Shown: in pieces, positions 35,466 through 42,659 of the stretch | Layout: the number at the start of each line of letters is the position of its first letter | Numbering within the stretch: the stretch's first letter is position 1 | Assembly (NCBI RefSeq): GCF_905479755.1 | Contig: NZ_CAJQNT010000031.1 | Coordinates: 1 to 42,659, forward strand | DNA length: 42,659 nt | DNA from: an uncultured Schumannella sp. | GTDB taxonomy: Bacteria > Actinomycetota > Actinomycetes > Actinomycetales > Microbacteriaceae | Reading direction: 5' to 3' | The notes under the pieces: model-generated | Told to the model about the DNA's origin: nothing | Databases searched by the model: none | What the model saw: the letters and a program-made list of their open reading frames with translations, nothing else | Made by a program: the position numbers and the translations under genes

Positions 35466-36529
35466 CCCCCAACCCTACCCACCCCAACCTGTGCTGGCGG
35501 GGATGCATCCCGGGCGTTCGCGAGTGCCGCGCGCGGTACGCGGTCGGGGCGCGGGTCACGCGCTCGGCGAGTCGAGGCGCCACGACGGGGCACGCCGCCC
35601 GCGTCGAGCACGCGCGCGAGCCGCTCCCGACTCATCACATCGGCCCACACCAGACGCACCATCGCGTCGGCCTGCCTCCGCAGCCGGTCTTCGCGCAGCT
35701 TCTCCCGCCACAGCACCGACTGCGCGTCCTCCCCGCCGTTGCGCTCGCGCTCATACTTCTGCTTCCCATCGAACTCGCCCAGGATGCGCCGATCCGCCCA
35801 GGCGAAATCGGCGCGCATCACCCCCTCCGCATCAACGAACTCCACCTGGAGTTCCGGCGACTCGAAACCGGCGAGAAAGATCGCCGCCCGCGCTGCCGAC
35901 TCGCCCGGACTTTCGGATGCCCCATCGGCGAACTCGATCGCCCGCGCGGCCGCGCGCGTCGCCAGCCTCGATCCCGCGCCCTCGAACTCGCGCCAGAGCT
36001 CGGCGCGCGGTGCTCCGGCGGCGAGGACCGCATCCGTCGCCATGACGCCGGCCAGGAAGTCTCCGGCGGAGGCGAGTTGCAGCGCGGTGCGCGCGCGGCT
36101 GGTGACGCGGACCCCGTCGTGCTCGACAGGGTCGGCGGTTTCGAATCCCGCGGTCACGCGTCGGACGCCCGGATCGCTGCGGCCGCCGCCGCGGTACGGG
36201 CCGAGCAGGGTGACGGTGGGCGGCCACGTGCCGAAGATGGGGAGATCCCACACGGCGGCCGCGGAGGTCCCCGCCGCGCGGAACTCGGGGCCGACCTGGG
36301 CCAGTGCGGCGCGCACGCGCAGCACATGCTGCTCGCGCGCCGAGAGCGAGCCCCAGCGTGTGCTGTCGCAGTAGATGCCGAGTCGCACGCGGGTGAGCAA
36401 CCCCGAGGCGCACGCTTCCCGGAGGGCACGCGGGTCGCCGCCCAACTCGCGATAGCGGGCGACCGAGAGCAGGCCGTGCTCGTCGGCGGCGAGTCGGAGT
36501 TCGAGGGAGAGGTCGGGGGAGAGTCGCAT
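35462..36529 (-). CDS. DUF559 (endonuclease-fold) domain protein with AbiEi-like N-terminal region
   Basis: A 355-residue protein. The N-terminal part (LRLAADEHGLLSVARYRELG, then ALREACASGLLTRVRLGIYC) looks like the winged-helix 'transcriptional regulator of antitoxin' type, and the C-terminal part is a DUF559 domain of the Vsr/restriction-endonuclease fold with RADFAWADRRILGEFDGKQKYERE and later REKLREDRLRRQADAMVRLVWADVM. The D...EFDGK pattern is the likely active site. No specific function is known for this group. ATG at 36529 is chosen; a -10-like GATCGT lies 6 nt upstream. It separates guaB from guaB3 and is bracketed by inverted 60-bp repeats; one lies in its own 3' end. Possible mobile origin. 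Confidence 0.8.
   Translation of the reverse strand: MRLSPDLSLELRLAADEHGLLSVARYRELGGDPRALREACASGLLTRVRLGIYCDSTRWGSLSAREQHVLRVRAALAQVGPEFRAAGTSAAAVWDLPIFGTWPPTVTLLGPYRGGGRSDPGVRRVTAGFETADPVEHDGVRVTSRARTALQLASAGDFLAGVMATDAVLAAGAPRAELWREFEGAGSRLATRAAARAIEFADGASESPGESAARAAIFLAGFESPELQVEFVDAEGVMRADFAWADRRILGEFDGKQKYERERNGGEDAQSVLWREKLREDRLRRQADAMVRLVWADVMSRERLARVLDAGGVPRRGASTRRARDPRPDRVPRAALANARDASPPAQVGVGRVGG
35496..35555. repeat. 60-bp repeat, left copy (inside the 3' end of the DUF559 gene)
   Basis: The plus strand begins GGCGGGGATGCATCCC and contains CGAGTGCCGCGCGCGG. It is the inverted counterpart of 36621-36680, with about 50 of 60 positions identical, including a 17-base block and the palindrome GGGATGCATCCC. 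It encodes residues near the DUF559 C-terminus (VPRAALANARDASPP). Confidence 0.75.
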
Positions 36530-36620
36530 CCCGACACGATCGCAAGCGAGCGCCTCCGGTGCGCTCGCGCGCGATGCAGCTGGGGACGCTCGGCGCGCTG
36601 CAGCGCCTGCGAACGAGTAG

Positions 36621-36680
36621 CCCGCGACCCAACCGAGTGCCGCGCGCGGCACTCGCCGGCGTCAGGGATGCATCCCTGCC
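36621..36680. repeat. 60-bp repeat, right copy (between DUF559 start and guaB stop)
   Basis: Contains a perfect 22-bp palindrome (36634-36655, centre GCGCGC, arms CGAGTGCC/GGCACTCG) and a perfect 16-bp palindrome CAGGGATGCATCCCTG (36663-36678). Read on the plus strand it would encode VPRAALAGVRDASLPP, close to the DUF559 C-terminal tail. It ends 5 bp from the guaB stop codon and could form strong hairpins in the guaB mRNA. Confidence 0.8.
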
Positions 36681-36685
36681 GCCAC

Positions 36686-38395
<1,710 letters not shown>

Positions 38396-39718
38396 GTGGC
38401 TCCCGCCGCCGACCGACCCACGCGCCACCGCGTGCGCATCGTGACAGGAGTGCTGGCGACCGCGATCGCCGCCATGGCACTCTTCGCCGCATCTCCCGCC
38501 TACGCCGACGAGGTCGACACCGACACGTACCCCTATCGGGTGAGCGGCAACGTTCAACTCGACGGCAACCCGTTGGAGGACGTCGAGCTGACGGTCGACG
38601 GCAACGGCATCACGACCGTGGTCGAGACGGATGCCGAAGGCCAGTGGGCCGTGGGCGTCCCCGAGCGCAACGTCTCCTATTCGGTCACCCTCAACGAGGA
38701 CACCCTCCCGGAGGGCATCGCCGTGGTCGATGAGACCTCGGAGACGCCGAACGTGCGCGAGGCCGCCGTCGGTGCGGGCGGTCGCGTCACCGTGAACTTC
38801 TTCATCGGCGAGGGCGAACGCAACGTCACCAGCTTCTTCGATCAGTTCGTGCAGCGGCTCGTCAACGGCTTGAACTTCGGCCTCATGCTGGGGCTCGCCG
38901 CGATCGGCCTCTCGCTCGTGTTCGGCACGACCGGCATCTCGAACTTCGCGCACGCCGAAATGGTGACCTTCGGCGCCGTGATGACGTTGATGTTCTCCAC
39001 CCTGTTCGGCTTCGAGATCTGGCTGGCGATCCCGCTCGCCGTGGTGATGGGTGCCGCGGCCGGCTGGGGTCTCGATGCGGGCCTGTGGAGACCGTTGCGC
39101 AAAAAGGGCGTCGGCATCGTTCAGCTGATGATCGTCAGCATCGGTCTGTCGCTCACCGCGCGCTACGTGTTCCAGTTCTTCATCGGCGGTGGCACGATCC
39201 AGCTTCCCGGCGCTGACGCCCCCAAGATCCCGCTCTTCGGTGTCGTGTCGCTCAGCGTCATCGACATGGCGAGCATGGGGTTGTCGATCGTGGTCATCCT
39301 GGTCTTCGCCTGGTGGTTGCTGTTCACTCGGCTCGGCAAGGCCACGCGCGCCGTCTCCGACAACCCTTCGCTCGCGGCCGCATCCGGCATCGACGTGGAC
39401 CGCGTGGTCCGGGTGGTCTGGGTCGTCGCCGCGACGCTCGCCTCGCTTTCGGGTGTGCTGTGGGCGTACTTCCGCCCCGGCATCAAGTGGGACATGGGCG
39501 CGCAGATCCTGTTGCTCGTCTTCGCCGCGGTCACCCTCGGCGGCCTCGGCACCGCGTTCGGCGCCCTGATCGGCTCGATCATCGTGGGCATGCTCGTCGA
39601 GGTGTCGAGTCTCTGGATCCCGGCCGACCTCAAGTACGTCGGCGCACTCGGCGTGCTCATCATCGTTCTGCTGTTCCGACCTCAGGGCATCCTGGGTCGC
39701 CGAGAGAGAATAGGTTAG
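38396..39718 (+). CDS. livH: Branched-chain amino-acid type ABC permease LivH with N-terminal exported domain
   Basis: A 440-residue LivH-type permease with an unusual N-terminus. Residues 1-37 are a signal peptide ending SPAYA before DE; residues about 38-143 form an Asp/Glu/Val-rich beta-sandwich-like domain (RVSGNVQLDGNPLEDVEL, TTVVETDAEGQWAVGVPE), resembling carboxypeptidase-regulatory/SpaA-like folds. From about 150 the normal permease follows, with GLSLVFGTTGISNFAHAEMVTFGAV and the C-terminal FRPQGILG signature. Ordinary LivH is about 290-300 residues. GTG at 38396 is chosen because GGAGG lies 4 nt upstream and it creates the signal peptide; an ATG-like start at 38348 has no ribosome binding site. 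First gene of livHMGF. Confidence 0.9.
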   Translation: MAPAADRPTRHRVRIVTGVLATAIAAMALFAASPAYADEVDTDTYPYRVSGNVQLDGNPLEDVELTVDGNGITTVVETDAEGQWAVGVPERNVSYSVTLNEDTLPEGIAVVDETSETPNVREAAVGAGGRVTVNFFIGEGERNVTSFFDQFVQRLVNGLNFGLMLGLAAIGLSLVFGTTGISNFAHAEMVTFGAVMTLMFSTLFGFEIWLAIPLAVVMGAAAGWGLDAGLWRPLRKKGVGIVQLMIVSIGLSLTARYVFQFFIGGGTIQLPGADAPKIPLFGVVSLSVIDMASMGLSIVVILVFAWWLLFTRLGKATRAVSDNPSLAAASGIDVDRVVRVVWVVAATLASLSGVLWAYFRPGIKWDMGAQILLLVFAAVTLGGLGTAFGALIGSIIVGMLVEVSSLWIPADLKYVGALGVLIIVLLFRPQGILGRRERIG

Positions 39719-39727
39719 GCGCCCGCC

Positions 39728-40708
39728 ATGGATTGGCTGCAAATCCTCTCGAACACCGGTTCCTCGATTCTGAGCCCGGCGACTCTCGCCTACGCCCTCG
39801 CGGCGCTCGGCCTCGCGGTACACTTCGGCTACGCGGGTCTGCTCAACATGGGTATCGCCGGCTTCATGGCGATCGGCGCCTACGGCTACGCGATCTCGAT
39901 CCTCACGTTCGGATTCCCCTGGTGGGGCGGCGTGCTCGTCGGCCTGGTCGGCGCGGTGATCTTCGCGCTCATTCTGGGAATCCCGACGCTGCGCCTGCGC
40001 GGTGACTACCTCGCGATTGTCACGATCGCGGCGGCCGAGGTGTTGCGTCTGCTGTTCCTGACGACCGCGTTCGACGAGGTGACCGGTTCGGCCGACGGCC
40101 TGAGCGGCTACCACTCGAGCTTCCGCGACGCGAACCCGATCCCGCAGGGCACCTACGGCTTCGGCCCGTGGGAGTACAACGAGACCCAGTGGTGGGTGCG
40201 CATCATGGGCATCATCACGCTCGCGTTCGCGATTCTGCTGGTCTGGTCGCTCATGCGCAGCCCTTGGGGCCGGGTGCTGAAGGGCATCCGTGAGGACGAG
40301 GATGCCGTGCGCGCGCTGGGCAAGAACGTCTTCTCCTACAAGCTGCAGGCCCTCATCATCGGTGGGGTGATCGCGGCGGCGGGCGGCATCGTCTACGCCC
40401 TGCCCTCGGCCATCAGTCCCGGCGTCTACGTCACCTCGTTGACGTTCTTCGTCTGGACGGCTCTGCTGCTGGGTGGCGCCGCGACCGTCTTCGGTCCGGT
40501 GATCGGCGCGGTGATCTTCTGGGTCATCCAGACCCTGCTCAGCAACGTCCTTCCGGCGATGGTGCAGGCGGGCGTGCTGCCGTTCATGTCCTCGATCCAG
40601 GCTCAGACACTCCGCTTCGTGCTGGTCGGTGTAGCCCTCATGCTCATCGTCATCTTCCGGCCCCAGGGGATCCTCGGGAACAAGAAGGAGCTGACCTTTG
40701 TCAAGTAG
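39728..40708 (+). CDS. livM: Branched-chain amino-acid type ABC permease LivM
   Basis: A 326-residue second permease with 8-10 membrane helices. LivM family features include GLAVHFGYAGLLNMGIAGFMAIGAYGYA, the cytoplasmic coupling-loop region SPWGRVLKGIREDEDAVRALGKNVFSYK and the C-terminal FRPQGILG. It forms the transmembrane dimer with LivH. ATG at 39728, 9 bp after livH, with a weak ribosome binding site (TTAGG region). The next gene starts inside its last codons. Confidence 0.94.
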   Translation: MDWLQILSNTGSSILSPATLAYALAALGLAVHFGYAGLLNMGIAGFMAIGAYGYAISILTFGFPWWGGVLVGLVGAVIFALILGIPTLRLRGDYLAIVTIAAAEVLRLLFLTTAFDEVTGSADGLSGYHSSFRDANPIPQGTYGFGPWEYNETQWWVRIMGIITLAFAILLVWSLMRSPWGRVLKGIREDEDAVRALGKNVFSYKLQALIIGGVIAAAGGIVYALPSAISPGVYVTSLTFFVWTALLLGGAATVFGPVIGAVIFWVIQTLLSNVLPAMVQAGVLPFMSSIQAQTLRFVLVGVALMLIVIFRPQGILGNKKELTFVK

Positions 40709-41681
40709 CGACCAGACGCCTCCCGTCGCGCGCGAGAAGTCGACGGGCCTGCACACCGGAGAGATCAAGCCCGGCGTGGCGAAGGTCGACCCGGTGATCG
40801 TGATGGACGGCATCCAGCGCCGCTTCGGCGGTCTCACCGCGGTCGACGTCGACCACCTGGAGATCCCCCGCAACGCCATCACGGCGCTGATCGGCCCCAA
40901 CGGGGCGGGCAAGACCACCCTGTTCAACCTGCTCACCGGGTTCGATAAGCCCGACCAGGGCGAGTGGTCGTTCGATGGCCGGTCGATCTCGGGTGTTCCC
41001 GCCTTCAAGGTCGCGCAGCGCGGCCAGGTGCGCACCTTCCAGCTGACGAAGGCGCTCGGTCTTTTGACCGTGCTCGAGAACATGAAGCTCGGGGCCAAGA
41101 ACCAGACCGGCGAGCGGTTCCTGCCGAGCCTGTTTCCGTTCTTGTGGCGCGCTCAGGACGAGAAGATCGAGGCGAAGGCCGAGGTCATCCTCAAGAAGTT
41201 CAAGCTCGACGCCAAGAGCGACGATTTCGCCGCAAGCCTGTCGGGCGGTCAGCGCAAGCTGCTCGAGATGGCGCGCGCGCTCATGTCCGACCCGACGCTC
41301 GTCATGCTCGACGAGCCGATGGCCGGTGTCAACCCGGCCCTCACGCAGTCGCTGCTGGACCACATCCTCGATTTGAAGGATGAGGGCATGACGGTGCTGT
41401 TCGTCGAGCACGACATGCACATGGTGCGTCACATCGCCGACTGGGTGGTCGTGATGGCCGAGGGCAAGGTCGTCGCCGAGGGCCCGCCGGATGCGGTGAT
41501 GAAGGATCCCGCCGTGATCGATGCCTATCTCGGCGCCCACCAGGACGTCGACCTCGGAGTCGTGACCGGACGCATCCCCGACCCGTCCGGCACCGGCAAG
41601 AAGGCGGCCGAGCAGATCGAGGCCGAGTACGAGGCCGAAGTCGACGCCGAGGTCAAAGCCGAGAAGCGCAAGAAGAAGTGA
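40698..41681 (+). CDS. livG: ABC transporter ATP-binding protein LivG
   Basis: A 327-residue ATPase of the LivG type. Walker A GPNGAGKTT, signature LSGGQRKLLEMARAL, Walker B LVMLDEPMAGVNP and switch histidine FVEHDMHMV are all present. It is longer than usual (about 255): an N-terminal hydrophilic tail of about 30 residues and a C-terminal tail from about 285 that ends in alternating Glu/Ala/Lys (EAEYEAEVDAEVKAEKRKKK), a probable charged helix. The start is TTG at 40698, with AAGGAG 8 nt upstream, overlapping livM by 11 bp. Confidence 0.92.
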   Translation: MSSSDQTPPVAREKSTGLHTGEIKPGVAKVDPVIVMDGIQRRFGGLTAVDVDHLEIPRNAITALIGPNGAGKTTLFNLLTGFDKPDQGEWSFDGRSISGVPAFKVAQRGQVRTFQLTKALGLLTVLENMKLGAKNQTGERFLPSLFPFLWRAQDEKIEAKAEVILKKFKLDAKSDDFAASLSGGQRKLLEMARALMSDPTLVMLDEPMAGVNPALTQSLLDHILDLKDEGMTVLFVEHDMHMVRHIADWVVVMAEGKVVAEGPPDAVMKDPAVIDAYLGAHQDVDLGVVTGRIPDPSGTGKKAAEQIEAEYEAEVDAEVKAEKRKKK

Positions 41682-42433
41682 GCGAGACCATGGCCACTCC
41701 CGCAGCCGCCACGACGACCGCCGTCGTCGAGGTCAAAGACCTTGTCGCCGGATATCTTCCGGGCGTCAACATCCTCAACAGCGCCAACCTGGTCGCCCAG
41801 CAGGGCGAGTTGATCGGCATCATCGGCCCGAACGGGGCCGGCAAGTCGACGCTTCTCAAGGCCATCTTCGGCCAGGTGAAGATCCGCAGCGGCAGCATTT
41901 CGCTCGAGGGTGAGGAGATCACCGGCCTCAAGGCGAACAAGCTGGTGGCGCGCGGCGTCGGTTTCGTGCCGCAGAACAACAACGTGTTCCCGAGCCTGTC
42001 GATCGAAGAGAACCTGCAGATGGGGCTCTACCAGCGACCGAAGGCCTACGAGGAGCGGTTGGAGTTCGTGACGAGCATCTTCGCGGAGCTCGGTTCGCGC
42101 CTCAAGCAGCGCGCCGGATCGCTCTCCGGTGGTGAGCGGCAGATGGTCGCGATGTCCCGCGCACTCATGATGGACCCGAAGGTGCTGCTCTTGGACGAGC
42201 CCTCCGCGGGCCTGTCGCCGGTGCGCCAGGACGAGGCTTTCATCCGCGTCTCGGAGATCAACAAGGCCGGCGTCACCACGATCATGGTCGAACAGAACGC
42301 GCGACGCTGCCTGCAGATTTGCGACCGCGGCTACGTGCTCGATCAGGGTCGGGATGCCTACACCGGCACCGGGCGAGAGCTGCTGAACGATCCCAAGGTC
42401 ATCGGTCTCTACCTCGGCACCCTCGGCGCCTGA
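41678..42433 (+). CDS. livF: ABC transporter ATP-binding protein LivF
   Basis: A 251-residue ATPase of the LivF type, partner of LivG. Walker A GPNGAGKST, signature LSGGERQMVAMSRAL, Walker B LLLDEPSAGLSP and switch histidine position VEQNARR (Gln in place of His, as is normal for LivF) are visible. GTG at 41678 overlaps the livG stop (GTGA); ATG at 41690 is an alternative that would shorten the protein by four residues. No livK-type binding protein gene follows; repeats begin 14 bp after the stop. Confidence 0.93.
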   Translation: MSETMATPAAATTTAVVEVKDLVAGYLPGVNILNSANLVAQQGELIGIIGPNGAGKSTLLKAIFGQVKIRSGSISLEGEEITGLKANKLVARGVGFVPQNNNVFPSLSIEENLQMGLYQRPKAYEERLEFVTSIFAELGSRLKQRAGSLSGGERQMVAMSRALMMDPKVLLLDEPSAGLSPVRQDEAFIRVSEINKAGVTTIMVEQNARRCLQICDRGYVLDQGRDAYTGTGRELLNDPKVIGLYLGTLGA

Positions 42434-42446
42434 CCGCGCCCCCGCC

Positions 42447-42659
42447 GGTTGAGTAGGCCGCAGGCCGTATCGAAACCGCGCCCCCTTGCCGGTTGAGGAG
42501 GCCGCAGGCCGTATCGAAACCGAGCCCCACCCGGGGCCTCGATACGTCGCGACGCGACTACTCGACCGCCAAGCTCCCCGCCGGTTGAGTAGGCCGCAGG
42601 CCGTATCGAAACCGCGCCCCACCCGGGGCCTCGATACGTCGCGACGCGACTACTCGACC
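42447..42659. repeat. Array of interspersed palindromic repeats (BIME-like) running off the window
   Basis: Three units starting GGTTGAGTAGGCCGCAGGCC and ending GTATCGAAACC lie at 42447-42477, 42491-42521 (one base changed) and 42583-42613. Two units of opposite orientation, with CGATACGTCGCGACGCGACT in the middle and ending ACTCGACC, lie at 42535-42567 and 42627-42659. Units two and three plus their partners form a 92-bp tandem repeat. A diverged copy sits at 17609-17642. No ORF or transposase is associated. Confidence 0.88.

Noticed and set aside
32625-36374. 1249-codon plus-strand open frame opposite glpD, guaB3 and DUF559
   Set aside because: It spans three well-supported minus-strand genes, has low-complexity Arg/His/Asp composition and no recognisable fold. 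It is a GC-driven shadow frame.
35462-36529. Abortive-infection (AbiE) toxin-antitoxin module
   Set aside because: The N-terminal region resembles the AbiEi regulator fold, but there is no partner nucleotidyltransferase toxin gene next to it; the neighbours are guaB and guaB3.
42447-42659. CRISPR array
   Set aside because: Units alternate in orientation, the intervening sequences are short and themselves repeated, and no cas genes are near.

Overview
The window is high-GC DNA with dense, mostly minus-strand genes, many ATGA/GTGA/TTGA overlaps, several GTG and TTG starts, and promoters with TAnnnT -10 boxes. Gene content and order point to an actinomycete, most likely a member of the Microbacteriaceae: perM-purN-purH order, DUF3817 beside guaA, a guaB/guaB3 pair, two-subunit SucCD, and the interspersed GGTTGAGTAG...TATCGAAACC repeat type. 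The family assignment is an inference. No rRNA, tRNA, CRISPR array, prophage or classical transposase was seen, and no gene-free stretch exceeds 300 bases.

Layout. 1-5290: start of icd (cut by the window edge), a GNAT acetyltransferase and an alkyltransferase-like protein, then a heterodimeric ABC exporter. 5406-9038: purH, purN and a PerM-like membrane protein. 9050-9270: a compact palindromic element and a tandem array. 9280-10827: a secreted lipoprotein peptidase/hydrolase. 10892-16702: a glycerol/dihydroxyacetone operon (glpF-dhaK-dhaL-dhaM) with a divergent IclR regulator. 16699-18820: sucCD. 18999-21692: a DUF2236 protein, and a PadR regulator divergent from an MFS transporter. 21719-26758: PcrA/UvrD helicase, an unknown membrane protein, a glycerophosphodiester phosphodiesterase and another membrane protein. 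26821-27627: a Bax-inhibitor-1 family protein. 27782-38188: a long minus-strand run, in transcription order guaB, a DUF559 gene, guaB3, glpD, khtT, khtU, SURF1, DUF3817, guaA. 38396-42433: a branched-chain amino-acid type ABC transporter (livH-M-G-F, no binding protein). 42447-42659: a repeat array running off the end.

How the genes connect. Glycerol and glycerophosphodiesters recur: GlpF, DhaKLM, GlpD and a GDPD feed triose phosphate. Purine synthesis is represented by PurN/PurH (to IMP) and GuaB, GuaB3 and GuaA (to GMP). TCA-cycle genes icd and sucCD lie about 18 kb apart but share an identical 19-bp sequence containing a palindrome in their upstream regions, which suggests a common regulator.

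The most unusual items are: that shared operator-like sequence; a DUF559 (endonuclease-fold) gene lying between guaB and guaB3 and bracketed by inverted copies of a 60-bp repeat; an 87-bp element at 9112-9198 that can fold as a branched structure; a DhaM protein carrying a complete EIIA-HPr-EI phosphorelay; and a LivH permease with a signal peptide and an extracytoplasmic domain fused to its N-terminus.
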